The notes beneath the pieces are model-generated. The model made no database searches. It had not been told where the DNA came from and was given only the letters and a program-made list of their open reading frames with translations. Of a stretch of DNA of 64,000 nt, positions 12,831 through 25,800 are shown piece after piece; position 1 is the first letter of the stretch; the number at the start of each line of letters is the position of its first letter. The stretch is from positions 620,001 to 684,000 of the forward strand of contig JADCRB010000018.1 in assembly GCA_021464245.1 (NCBI GenBank), written 5' to 3'. The stretch comes from Carallia brachiata. Its lineage: Eukaryota > Streptophyta > Magnoliopsida > Malpighiales > Rhizophoraceae. The position numbers and the translations under genes were made by a program.

Positions 12831-12888
12831 ATGCTTTCCATTGGGTGTTTCCAACTTTCCCTCTTCCAAACCCCCCAAAAACCCCTGA
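12733..12888 (+). other. Out-of-frame upstream ORF overlapping the epimerase start
   Basis: ATG at 12733 sits in a good plant context (AGCAATGGCAG) and begins MAAPGISLSKTNQN, a typical plastid-type opening. The frame closes with TGA at 12886-12888, 51 codons later. It overlaps the first 58 bases of the chosen epimerase reading frame. It ends directly after a C6 run (12871-12876) and an A5 run (12877-12881). A one-base change in either run would join this frame to the epimerase. It could be a true regulatory uORF, or the real start of the epimerase separated by a one-base homopolymer error or mutation. Confidence 0.45.
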
Positions 12889-15534
12889 AATCTCAAAAAG
12901 ACTCGAACTTTCCGAAACCCATTTGCAGGCTCTGTCCAATGAAAGCAGTGGCTACGGAAACGCCCTCAAAAGGAGAGAGCTTGGGGTTTCACGATTTGTT
13001 GGAAACTTGGACTGTAAATGTGCAGAGGGCGGAGAGTAGGCCAATGAACGTGCCTTTGATAGCCCCTTTTATAATAGCCTCGTCTAGGCTGGACAATGTA
13101 GAGAATGTGGCAATTAGGATTGAATTGGCCAATGGGTGTGTGGGGTGGGGTGAGACCCCGATATTGCCGTCTGTTACTGCAGAAGATCAGCCCACAGCGT
13201 TGATGAAGGCTAGGGAAGCTTGTGAGTTTCTGAAGAACGTTCAGCCCATGACGTTAGGTTTGATTTTGGAAAAGATTGGGGGGCCTCTTCCTGGGCATGA
13301 GTTTGCTTCTGTGAGTGTAATTGTTCTTTTTCATTAGTTTTTGAATTTTGGGATTTGATCTTTTTGTTGGCTTCTGTTGTTCGTTACTTGACAATTTTAG
13401 CTTGTCCATTGCTTTATTTTTTAGATGTTTGAATTGTGAAGTGGAATATTAGTAGGACTGTATGAATGGTGGTGGAGCTAGTTATTTTTTATACTCTTTT
13501 GTTTGATAAATATTAGTGAAGGTAGTGATTGTTTTTAAAAACTGATGAATTTCTGCCCAAAGTACTGAAAAATCAAAGTAAACATGAGACTTGAAATTAA
13601 AAACTTGTTTGCTTCTGCTTCCTGTTCAGTTTCCTGATTGAATTTTGAGAGCAAATGAGTTGAGTCATTTAAATTTTGATGCTAAAAAAATAAATCAGAC
13701 TGCATTTTTTTTATGGTGTGGTCAAAGTGGCTTCATAAAGGATTTGTTTGGTGTGATTTACCTAATCCTGTTGTGTAGAAACCTTGGTGACAAGTATCAT
13801 ATGTACAACAAAGGCATGCATTACATTGAGTACAATCATTTGTGACTAGATCTGGTTGTCCCTCGTTCTGCTGACCTTTTGTACCTTCTTGCATATTGCT
13901 GATGAACAAATTTGGCATATAAGGGCAAATAACTTTACGCTTGTAGTATAATTGATTAAACATCTGATGGATACGTGAAGCATGCATGTCAGTGACATCT
14001 GTTCTATTCAAAGTTCATCATCCTCTATGTCATGTGGTTCAAATCTTACATATTACAATATGAAGCAAATGTCCAGTGCTAATTAGTTTGTTTTTGTAAT
14101 CTAAGGTTAGGGCTGGAGTTGAGATGGCATTAATTGATGCAGTGGCTCATAGCATTGGTGTACCCCTGTGGAGACTATTTGGTGGAATTTCTGATACCGT
14201 AACTACTGATATAACAGTTAAGTGCTTCTGCAGTTTAAAGAACTTACATTGTGCTAGTTGATTCTAAAAAACACGCATGCAATTATTTGCATTATATTAC
14301 ATACCTATACAGTTAATATATCTAGTGTAAAAACTTCAGCCACATTTTGCATGCAGATTCCAATTGTATCACCAGTTGAAGCTGCTGAATTAGCTGCCAA
14401 GTATCGGAAACGAGGATTCAAGACTTTGAAGCTCAAGGTGGGAAAGAATCTGAGGGCAGACATTGAAGTTCTTCAAGCCATACGTGTGGCCCATCCTGAT
14501 TGTCTATTTATCTTGGATGCTAATGAGGGATACAAAGCCAAGGAAGCTATTGAAGTTCTTGAAAAGTTAGATGGTAAGAGATGCATGAAAGCATACCTTT
14601 GGATTGTGCATTTTTTTTTATCTTTCCTGACTCCAAAAGGGGGAAAAAAAACTGTCTTTGCATGTTCGTTCGTACACATATTTGGTGTGTGAACTATGTG
14701 TTCAAGTAACCGCTGAGTTGTATTTTATCTTTTGCAATGCTTGTTTAGAGTTCTGACTGGTAAATCCAACCTGAATGCAATGATTTCACAGAAATGGGAG
14801 TGATTCCTATCCTCTTTGAACAGCCAGTTCATAGGGATGATTGGGAAGGTCTTGGCCAGGTTATGCATATTGCAAAAGGAAAATATGGTATATCTGTTGC
14901 AGCCGATGAGAGCTGTCGGAGTATAGTTGATGTGAAGAAAATAGCTGAAGGGAAGCTTGCTGATGTTATTAATGTTAAGCTAGCCAAATTTGGTGTCATT
15001 GGGGCACTAAAAATCATTGAGGAAGCAAGAGCATCAGGATTGGATCTGATGGTTGGTGGTATGGTAGAGACGAAATTAGCCATGGGCTTTGCTGGCCATC
15101 TTGCTGCTGGCCTTGGATGTTTCAGGTAAGCACTGTAATTTCAGTCCTTTGCTGCAAGATTAACATATATGCAGACTTCATTTCCTGGTTGAGTGCCTTG
15201 TATACGGTTTGCTCCTCAAGAACACAATCCCTTCTACTATTTAATTACAAACTGTGTGACACAGATTTATTGACCTGGATACACCACTGTTGCTGGCAGA
15301 AGATCCTGTTCTTGGAGGTTATGAAGGTATTAAGCTTTACTGTTCAATTGGCTGATGTGCAGTATATAAATTTCTGCCGCCAAAGCATTTTGGTATTTCT
15401 ATAGTTTATGCTTTTGTTTCGCATTTTGACGATGCTAAGTTTTTCTTCTGTTGCCAGTGTTTGGTGCTGTCTACAAATTAACAAATGCCAGAGGCCATGG
15501 AGGTTTCCTGCACTGGGACAATACTGTGTGGTAA
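12831..15534 (+). CDS. Enolase-superfamily enzyme, L-Ala-D/L-Glu epimerase (muconate cycloisomerase-like)
   Basis: Six exons: 12831-13310, 14106-14216, 14357-14573, 14792-15125, 15265-15326 and 15458-15534. All junctions are GT-AG and the phases agree, giving 426 residues. The first 40 or so residues (MLSIGCFQLSLFQTPQK...) look like a transit peptide. The capping domain begins near TWTVNVQRAESRPMNVPL. The barrel carries the expected active site: the KxK acid-base pair in LKLKVGKN, metal ligands in LDANEGY, FEQPVH and AADES, and the second catalytic lysine in NVKLAKFG. This set matches dipeptide epimerases in the muconate-lactonizing subgroup, which invert the alpha carbon of the C-terminal residue of dipeptides such as L-Ala-Glu. 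The plant substrate is not settled by sequence alone. The start is uncertain: ATG at 12831 is the first in frame, 12941 is a shorter alternative, and 12733 lies in another frame. Confidence 0.9.
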
Positions 15535-18500
15535 TAGTTTTGATCTGAACCTTTGATTCACTTGTATTAAACCATAAGGTGAAAAATTCTTCAGAATGGT
15601 TCGTAACGTTGCAATGTCAGTTAATCCAAAGCCTGGGTGAAGAAGCACAAGCATTGTGATAAACTTCTGGTAAAAAGTTGAATATCTTGGCTCAACCACC
15701 AAAGTCAGAAGCAAGTTGTAAATGCAGTAGGCGTATCAAGAGTTGTTAAGTACACTAACAGGTTTCCAAATAGCATGGTGTTTGAAAATAATTTACCTGA
15801 ATTAGATCTCGTTTTCTGACCTCCTTTCCAGATAGGATTGCTCTGTCTTCAATGACTTTTTTATATCAAAGTTCCCATAAAACAGCCAGGAAAGGCCCTT
15901 GTAATGAATAATGCACCAGGCAACAATTTATTTTCATTTTCAAGTATCTCACGTGTTTAGGGATCATAGGACCAGTAGGCTTAAGATATTCACAGCATCT
16001 TATTGGAGTCATTGATGATCATTGTAGTGAGAAATTGAGCACTTAAAATCTGGAAAAAGAGTTTATGTCAAGATGCTACGGGACAGTGAAAATTCTTATT
16101 TCAGTTATTTGATGCATGCCATTAATCAAGTTTTTCTATTCGTGTTGTATGGTTCAAGAGTTGAAATTCATTGCCGGTACATGGGCCTTTGGTTTTGTAT
16201 TTCTTTTCTTGCATATTGTGAAAAGATCATTTTTCTAACTGCTTTACATTGCATGTTGTTCTTTGTTTGCCTCTCTTTGGTCAGCTTATTTAATATGGTA
16301 ACCGTAACGAAAAAAAGGTCCAATAATGCATTTTTCCCGGTGCATGAGATATTTTTTCTCCTATTCGACATCTGTTCAGAGCGATTTGCTGAAAATTTGC
16401 TTGTTTTATTAGTATTATTATTATTTTGGTAACTTAAGTTGGTTTAAGTTCATGTTGTCTGAAATCTATGTATGAGAACTTTTACCCATGTGTCTGCTAT
16501 TGACGCTTTTGTACCAATCTATTTTTGCAGAAAGTAGAAATTCTAATTGCTGCCATACCGAACAAACTCATACTTTGGTCGAGCCATGAGCTCCTCAGAT
16601 TTCATGTTTGTGGCAAATGCTTGCTAATAGTAAGACCTGTAACTCGCATTTTTCAAAGAGCCTTGCTAAGGAATCTGTAGAAGAGCCTCTGCAAACACAA
16701 GCCTTTGGGTGAAATTTGTGTTCGCGGTTTGGTGAGGCAGTTCTGATATGGGTTAGCAGATTTGGGCTTTAGATATGGACTACTTTTGGTAGATAGGCAG
16801 CCCCTTTATGTGAACGAGTTCTGTTTTTCATTATTTGTGGTTGAAATCTACACCCAAAAGAGAACATAGATTTGTGCGTGAAATAGTAACACTATAAACA
16901 TCATGAATGCATGTATGTGTTACGAGAAATGTCATTATCAAATAAATTTTTATTAAGGTCAGATAAAAAATCGTTGTCTTAACTTTTAAGACAATGGGTT
17001 TTGAAAACTAAGTCAACATTATTGACATAATTTTAGCAATTTGTGCTCTGGAAATAACAATTTTCATACATGCTTGAATCAGTCCACTAACATTTTTTTT
17101 TTTGTGTTCAAAAAAAAAAAAAAAAAGGTAGACCTGTCTATTTCACGTAGTGACTAGTGGGGGAGTGCATAATGCATAGAGATGAGAGTTTTTTTCTTTG
17201 GTTTTCTTTTTTGATTCAATTGTGCTTTGTCAATGGAATTATTGCCATATCCTTACCATCATCTGCAGAAACCTTGACTAACAAGACATATGTGTGAAAG
17301 GTAGAAACTCACCAGCCAATCAATCAAGTAGGCTTTTTATTCTTTGGTGTTGCTGTCACCTGTTGTCTTGTGTATGAAACTATTAAAAACTTCTTAAAAA
17401 ATTTGAACTACATTGCCAAATCTTAAAGGTAAAGATTGTTTAATGAGGTGTGTATGTCCATTTGAAAACAAGCCGACCCCTTAGATGTGATAATTAGCTT
17501 CTTATTTCGTTGTAGTATCTGAACGGATTGCGATATATTTGGCTGGCGTGCTCGGCCAAATGATTGTGGTGTCATAATTGAGTCCTTGTGATTATTGCAC
17601 AATGTCAAACTTTTTTTTCTTTTTTTTTTCCTTTTTAATCTCTTTTTATCAAAAAGCTTTCTTTAACCTTCCATTAAATCACGATGTTAAGTGGTAATTT
17701 GTTAATAATTCGATATCTTTTTCACATATCTAAGTTGAGTTTAAATTTCAATGACAACATTTAGAGGTTTTAATTTTAAATTTGTCTGATTTGACTGTAG
17801 TTTCAAACTTGTTAATACTATTTAGTCGACTTATGGAAGGTCTCATCCCAATAAATTAAGTGGTAGGTCTCTTTTTATAAGTTGAATTGAATGAGTTGAA
17901 TGAGGTACAAAAATATAATTACTTGAGTCTAATTTATAAATATAATAATCGATATATTCATGATAAATTTTTTTACTACTAAAAAAGGTCTTTGCTTTAA
18001 ATCGAATTATCTGAATTTTCTCAATAAACCAACCTTGCATAAAAGGGATTTATTATAAGTTTTTGCCCTCTAGGTGGGGTGACCGCAGTTCTAATTAGAA
18101 TTTTGAATCAGATCAGACATTTGCGACATTTCTAACATATTAATTCAAGTTTTGAAGATTTCAATAACAAGGACCCGACCTAATAATTCTATCAAACTCG
18201 TCCGAAAAAGTTGGGTCAAGAATTCAATTTTTTGACTTGAATTTAAAATGACCCAAACTTTAAAATGATCCAAAAAATTGAGTTGTATCGTATTAGATTG
18301 GAGTTATTCATAAAGTTAAAAAAAAAAAGACAAAAAAGTGAAATTTTTTTTAATTTATATTTTTGACTTATCTCTCTCAAACATCAATTGGTACTTTCTT
18401 TTTGTAATATATATATATATATATTTAAATATTTATTTTATTACATGAATGAATTTTAAATTTAATTAAAATATTTTATTTAAATAAAAAATAATTTTAA

Positions 18501-20484
18501 AAAATAACAGTTCAATTCGAATTCGATCCAAATCTAATATAAATTTAAAATAACTTAATTCAAACCCTAATTAAATGTAATAAATAATGATTGAAAATAA
18601 AAACAACTAATCTAAATCCAACTCAATCTAATTTTTCAACACCTCTAATTTCAACATTTCCTTCCGATGGGACAGGCAATTTTTTCCCCGATCGATAACT
18701 TGGCAGCGAAAGCCAACTTGGCTCAGTACTCCAAAAAGCACTTTGAGTTCCGTGACAAATTTCAATTAAGCTCACTATACCTTTAACAAGACGGCCTGCA
18801 ACCATTTTTTTTTTTTTTTGTGTTTCCCTTTTGCTTTCTAAGGAAAAAGTTTGCAGCCCCATAATGATAGGACAATTGATAGTTGAGAAAATTGGAGTCT
18901 GAAGCAGGAGTGCCTTAGGAAAGTAGGTAGACAAAACGTGATGAAATCCCACACCACTCCATCATCAATTTGCCATGTTGTTTGGATATATAGAACCAAC
19001 TCCAGCGTGCTAGCTTTGCTTTCGGCTACTCTAGTCTACTTCTTCGTGCCATCAAGCAACTATACATTGCACATAACAACGAATAATAAATCCATAACAA
19101 CATCCTCCTAATTCACATTTTTGTTGAAATAATCTCTATACAAGTAAATAATTCACATAGGCATATGCTTTGACCCAATTTTCTATGTATATAGACGACG
19201 ATTCAAGCTAGTTAATTTATAAACTATGCCAATTTTTTTTTAAATTATGTTTTACCTTTGTAATTATATACGATGCACCTAGGACTCCAGAGTACTCTTC
19301 GAGACCTTTCAGGTTTTTCTTTTATCTTGTATCTATCTGTAAAAAATGATTGGAAAAAGTTAATGGTAATTGGTTAAATCATTACATGATCCTTTTGCGT
19401 TGGAAATTTGTAAAATAATTGCCATTTTCGGTTTAACAAGTATACTGATATAGTGTAACAACAGATCATTGGGAATATTCACATAAAACCCCACTAAACA
19501 CCATAATCTTTAAAAAGTCGTGCATATACCAATAAAACTATACATGGTTTTTTTAATCAAACCATATCATCTATCATCTATGATTGAATTAGGACGTTTT
19601 TTTTTTAATAATTTTCTAAGAAACCAATTGGACCGCAAACAAAGAGATAAGTCTCCGTTTTTGTCACAAATTTCATACTCAGACTTCAAGTTTCAAACTA
19701 CCTCGAGGTCCTGTCCAACTCGTAAAACTGCACCTAAACTTGGTAACTTGAAATCACTACATGGTTCCCATGATATTAAAATTTTGAGAACCAGCCAAAT
19801 TACCAATAATAATGCATGTGAAAGCAGGAATGGAAAAGAGTTGGCATGTTTGCAATCAACATCACCGAAAGCCGAAAGGAACCATCGTCAAAAGTGGGCA
19901 ACACGATTCATTTCTCCTTGGGGAATTACAGTTCTCATTTTTTCGTGATTGGTGGGGAATGGGGTTTATATCTTTTTCTTAGCTGCTCCATGCCTGTTAT
20001 GGAGACCCTTTTCTTCCTCTTCAAACTGAGTGGGACCCAACTTGAGTTGGTAGGTAAGCATGCTATTGCTAGGTAATTTATGAAGGAAATCTTTCTAAAA
20101 TTTTTACGCGAGATAAAAGTTATATCAAATAATATAAATGTTAAATGATTGAATTTAAAAAAAAAAAAAATTATTAAATAATATTAAATGATTACGTGAT
20201 GTATTGAACTCAATTCATAATTGGAGTAGCATGTTTTGTTATTTTGATACAATCCTTTTCCTTTTTGTTTAGCAATCGTTATTTACAAGAACAAATAGAG
20301 TTCAAATGTGTTTTGTGCGAGCATAAGATTCTTTTAGCGTGTAAATAACAACTCCCTTTGTTTTTCAGCCTCTTTGAAACTTATTTTGGCCTTGAACTCA
20401 ACAGAAAACTGTCCTATAATTTTTTAGGGCACCAAAGACACTGTAGGTATACATATTTGGTCTTTTCTCCAACCTTTCTCCCAC
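15535..20484. other. Long intergenic region
   Basis: This begins with the 3' untranslated sequence of the epimerase and is otherwise AT-rich with no supported gene. It includes poly-T/poly-A runs (17093-17104, 17110-17126), a (TA)n run near 18409-18424, and a minus-strand frame of 109 codons at 18623-18952 that I do not recognise. The last part is the upstream region of the lipid-transfer gene at 20599. Confidence 0.5.
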
Positions 20485-20492
20485 TATAAATA
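20485..20492 (+). promoter_or_regulatory. TATA box of type 2 lipid-transfer gene
   Basis: TATAAATA lies 107 bases upstream of the ATG at 20599, a usual distance for a plant promoter with a leader of roughly 75-85 bases. Confidence 0.6.
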
Positions 20493-20598
20493 GAGAGGGA
20501 CCAAAGCCTAATGTACCACACGCCCACCCCACATCTCCTGATAAACACACACACATACACAGCCCACAAACACCTAGGCACAAAAAAAGTCTTGTGAA

Positions 20599-20877
20599 AT
20601 GAAGATCTCACATGTGGCACTTTGTGTGCTTCTGGTGCTACTCATGGCAGAGGCACATATCACAATGGCAGTGACATGCAACCCAATCCAGCTGAGCCCT
20701 TGTGTGAATGCAATCACAACTAATTCTCCTCCATCCCAGTTGTGCTGCAGCAGGATCAATGAACAGAAGCCATGCCTCTGCCAGTACCTCAAGGACCCAA
20801 GATTTGCCAACTTCGTTAACTCGCCTAATGCCAGGAACGTTGCTAAAACCTGTGGAACTCCCTACCCCAAGTGCTAG
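20599..20877 (+). CDS. Type 2 non-specific lipid-transfer protein
   Basis: Intronless, 92 residues. A signal peptide (about residues 1-24, MKISHVALCVLLVLLMAEAH...) precedes a mature part of about 68 residues starting near VTCNPIQL. The eight cysteines are spaced C-x7-C-x13-CC-x8-C-x1-C-x23-C-x6-C, the type 2 pattern, with the CLC motif whose middle residue is hydrophobic. Type 2 proteins are small secreted disulfide-bonded carriers of lipids in the cell wall and cuticle region. AATAAA lies at about 20897. The gene is intact and has its own TATA box. It is not close in sequence to the type 1 cluster at 50-60 kb. Confidence 0.93.
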   Translation: MKISHVALCVLLVLLMAEAHITMAVTCNPIQLSPCVNAITTNSPPSQLCCSRINEQKPCLCQYLKDPRFANFVNSPNARNVAKTCGTPYPKC

Positions 20878-21134
20878 ATTAACTACTTTACTAGTAATAA
20901 ATAAATTGCTTCTCTCAGCTTAATTATCTATGCCACTTTGTGTATTGCATGGTGCACATGATTTAAAAAAGATTTAGAGAGTTTGTCTTTGGAATTGGGT
21001 GTGTTTTTATATTATATATCTGCTCTAGTAAAGTGGAACAATATTTAGTGGAAATAAAATATATATGTTGGTCATGATCACACGGCCGGACACCAATTGG
21101 ACAATTTAGTTATCATAGTTTATCAATTGTTGGA

Positions 21135-21166
<32 letters not shown>

Positions 21167-22824
21167 CCTTTCTCTTGATAGTTTAAAGATAGTCAAAGAA
21201 ACTACTCAATCTGACCATGTCCAAATGAGCCTTTGCAAAGTAAATTTAACCAACTCCACAAATCAATTTAGGTAATATTAAAGGTGAATTATCAGTAACG
21301 CAAAAACCGTTACTTTTAGTGTCAAATTACATAACCCACCTTGCTTCCCCAAAGAGAATGTTCTTGATTTGAAACTTATGTCCCTCGTGTGACAGTATAA
21401 CCTATCATTATGCAAAGGTTGTCTTTCATAACCAAAAAATACAATCAGAAGTAAAATGAAAACAATGTTAAGGGCATATTGAATGCCACATGTGACTTTA
21501 GCCTTTACACGAGAAGTGAGGAGCAACCAAATAAGGAAGGAGAGCAAACAAGCCTCCACTGTAATATTACAGAATTATCCAAAGAGGGTCTTAGCTTATT
21601 CAACTTTCAGTCAATTAGACTATATGATCTTTGCTTGCAGCATCGTGAACTATTCGGTTGGCGTCTTTCACTTAATGAATCAAATTTTTTCAAAGCATTG
21701 CTATTCCGGAATGTTGGTTCGATGATTCATGCTACGTCAGATGATCCCACAGACTTCATATTTATCATTTTTGAAAGCGAGGAGAAGGGATCTAATTCGT
21801 ATCCTTCCGTTGTTTTCCTTTCCTCCGGCACCTTTTTCTCGAAATGAGAAAGAAGATGGTACACTCAAATTGTTTTTAGGTACTTATTGCTTGCCAAAGA
21901 TCTCCAGTTTCACTGAAAACGACCTTCTTTGATGGCACATTAAGGCACGCACCTCCCTAACAACCCCATCTTAAAGTTTGCTTCTGCACTTGCCCTGATC
22001 AAAATAGTTCGAGAAAAAAAAAAACTTCTTTTTTAACCTAGTACATTTTGCCTAATTGAAAATCCTTGAAAACTTCATAAATTTTCCTTTTCGAATATAT
22101 ATTTCAAATATAGAGATTGTATTCCTCCATTTTAAACTACTATTCTTTCCTTAGAAACGAAAAATACAACTATCTTTAACATATTACAATTGAAAAATAT
22201 ACATATATTTTTCAAATAAGGGAAAATTAAAAAACATGCAAATACTGACTGATTTCACGTAGTTTTTTCTTGTTATTTTTGTTAAAATTCAGAAATAGCT
22301 AGACATCGTGCCAAGATTATTTTGATGTACCGAAGCAAAGAGCCAAAAAGCAAATTACGTAAATGTTCAAATTTTGCTTGCTTGTAAATTTACGCATCAA
22401 AAAATCCCAGGGAACATGCCATAATTTTCCACCTATCTTCCTTCAAGATAAGTTATTTATATGTCAAAAGAGACAAATAAAGCGATATTTGCCATCTTTG
22501 GCAATGGCCGAATTTTCATGCATTTTCTTTTTGCTAGTCTTCAGGATTTCGGCTTCCCCCAATGCCAGTTACCTGATTTATTCTTCCGCAGCTCTCTTCT
22601 CTGTCTTCGCCTTTATTGTACACATTGATCTTGCAATTGTTACCTTGACGTCGGGTTTCCTCTCAAAGTAACAGAAAACCTAAGCGGATGAACCCTTTGA
22701 GGCAGCATGCCGTAATTTCGACAGATTAGGAAGCATATTATCTCAGTTTGGTAACAAGGCACTCTGGGATTTACCTTTCAGCACAACAAAATTGGAAGGA
22801 ATTGGCTCATCCCATCATTTGGTT
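20878..22824. other. Intergenic region with CT microsatellite
   Basis: A (CT)n tract with one interruption occupies about 21134-21168. A 122-codon plus-strand frame at 21479-21847 is longer than most chance frames here, but its composition is not protein-like and I do not recognise it. Otherwise this is spacer and the 3' flank of the DUF789 gene. Confidence 0.5.
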
Positions 22825-25800
22825 TTATCTATGGTGCATCATGCCATGTAAAGCAAAGAACTGAAAATCTGGATGGTTGACCTGAAGTGATCTCAGCCTT
22901 TTGTATGCGGCCTGCATTAGGTCATTTGACAGTTGTACTTCGCGCATCCCATTTTGTGTCCACATCGATCCCCTGGACTTGTACATCATGCCAAAGATGG
23001 GCAAGAAGATCTTAGGAACACCATCCGACTCAGTAGGATAGATCACTCCTGGACCTCGGTTGCTTCCGCTACCTGAAACAGGAAGTACATTTGATGACCT
23101 AACAATATGTACCATCCAGACCATAATCATCTGGTATATCAATCTCTATTAAAGCATAGAGTTAACATACGGACAAGCGAAACCATGGGCGCAGGCATGT
23201 CTATTGCAAGGTGTAAAGTGCCGAAAAATAATATGCACAACAGATGGTTAAAGCACCCTGCTGTGAGAGCAATGGAAAAATCGAGGGATTTAACAACTGC
23301 AACTAGTTCTCTGTTAGCAAAACTCAATATTCAGACAAAACATTAACATGGCTGGATAAACATGAGACTAGATGGATGTAGAGGATCCTATAAACATACT
23401 AAACTGACATCAACCTCGCAGAACTTATGAAATGGGAATGAAAAATCGCTCCATTATCACTGTCCTCAACATGAACTAACCACGAGGACATGTAAACCAC
23501 TGGAACCCTCAACGAGCATAAGCATGTAAAATCTTGTAATGCATCATAACACATGAATTCCAACTCCAATGATGCTAAAAGAAAACCAACTAGGCTAGAC
23601 AGATTGGCCACAAGAGCAAATCTTTTGGAGGGCGGTTGAGTTTCAAATTCCAACTCTCTCAAATTACCAGAAAATGTGGACTTCGACATTAAAAAGACGA
23701 CGTTGTCGTGGGCAAGTAATTGGAATAAAATCCTTATGACTGAAAAAATCCGCGAGGCTCTCTCACAGTGGAGTCCCAAGAAGGGTTAGATGCATGCATA
23801 CAGAGGTTGTTTTTGCAACTCGATCCTATGACCTTCAGATCACAGTAGAGTAACCTTACAGTTACACCAAAGACTCGCCCTTTTTTCTACTTTCAGTTGC
23901 AATTTTCAAATACATGAAGCATGTCCTCTCCAAATTTGTAAGGAGAACAGACAGCGGTAACTAAGAAATGTCCCCAACAGGATGGCAAAGAATGGAATAG
24001 TGGCTACAATTGTACAACCAAGAAGAGTCATACTCACCACTTGCAGTTGTATAAAGTGAGTGATAAGTCAAGAAACAAGCATCCAAATCCTTTAACGTTG
24101 GCCCTGTGGGTATACGATATATGGGATACCTACAAAAGTATAACAAAAGCAAATGAATCCTCATTCAATAAAATGTGTTGTGGTCCCTGCAAAACACGTG
24201 AGGTCTTATCCACTTGGCCTATGGAGCCTCATGGTTTTCCTCATACAAAAAGTGTCTAACACACATGATTATGAGCGTGACGGCTCTTCTAAGCCCAGAA
24301 ACACCATCACAAACCTCTGTAGGATATCCCACTGATTTTCTGACATCCTTGTCAGGGGACTGGCACCTCTCTGCATCACCAACCCACACGATAGTAGGTG
24401 GCTTTGATACTAAATGTAATGGTCATGGCCAACACATACAAGGTATTGCCTACTGTGGCCCGCACACCCTCATAGTTTATTCCTACAACAGCCGTCTCAC
24501 ATGTTGGAAACCTTGACAACACTTACAATGCAAAAATATCATCATTACACATTTGATGTAGGATCAGACACATTCTTGAAACCTGGAATTCTTACCACGC
24601 TACCGATAGCCAACTGATTGGCAGTAGATCGCAACTTCTAAGAGTCTGCAATGCAGGGTACTGACGAGATAGATCCAAAATCTGTTATTTTTAATGTTAA
24701 AAATTCAGGAAATCAACACAGAGAAGCAAGTATAAGGTTACTGAAGCAGAAAAAAATGAGATTAACTAGCCTTGTCAGCTAAAGGTTCACGGCTATAAGG
24801 AGTATCCTGTTCAAGAAACTCAAAAAGCAGGTGACCACGAGAAGCTAGTTTCACCATCATCACTAGAAAAGCCTTCTTGTATGTTACTGTGTTCATCACT
24901 AAGAGAAAAACTGCCTAACTGAAAAGGTAGTTTGCTTGTAAGTTCCTGATGACTACTGCTGTGCAGTTCCCTGCAAAATTTCATGCCTTTTTCAAACTCA
25001 TAATCACTACTTCCATCACTACTACAATCCCTATAATAGTCGCCATCATTGTCCTCACCATCTTTCCTGAACATATCAAAAAATTGGATTAGGTTCAGCA
25101 GATAGATACTCTAAACTTTACACCAAGAATCACAGAACTAGAGTCCAATTTGATGAGTTGTAAACAAAAACTTCACACAGAAACTCAAATATTAGGTAAC
25201 CTACAGTGCATCACGGACGATTGAATGCCCAGGCCTCACAGTATAAACTTTCTGAGAGCCTAAACATTTGCAGTCATGCAACCAAAAAAACAAAAACAAA
25301 AAACAAAAAAAGAAAAAAGAAAACTAAACTAAATTAATCGCAGTGATGAATAATAATCCTGCCTCCCCAATGTTTATGCAGAATGAAGGCCAAAAAAGGA
25401 ACTAGCAAATGTTGATACTTGATTAATCCATACACGAAATGTTTACGAGGTTCCACCCAAAAATTATTCTTCCTGTACTACAGAACAATAAACTAAATCA
25501 TTAAATACCAAATAGATGTGGAATGAGAAAGGAAATCATGAAAACTATGCTCATATAATTCTGCAAACATCATTAAGCACTTCCTTCTTAGTTCCAGCGT
25601 ACTTTCTGAAACCAAAAAGATGCCCCAAAGACCAAATGGCTTCCAAATGAACAAGAGCCAGAATGCAGAATTTAAGAGGAAAAATCAATGTATAAGCCCG
25701 AGTGACCTATATTCTACCAATCAGAAAGATTCTCTCAACAGCTCAGAGACTAAGCAAATGTTTTGATACTAATATGAACAGTGATAGGAAAATTAGATGA

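Noticed and set aside
18623..18952. 109-codon minus-strand frame
   Set aside because: It contains a poly-lysine stretch from a T-run, has no recognisable domain and no promoter or neighbour evidence.
21479..21847. 122-codon plus-strand frame downstream of the type 2 LTP
   Set aside because: Not recognisable, overlapping frames are of similar length, and the composition looks like chance.
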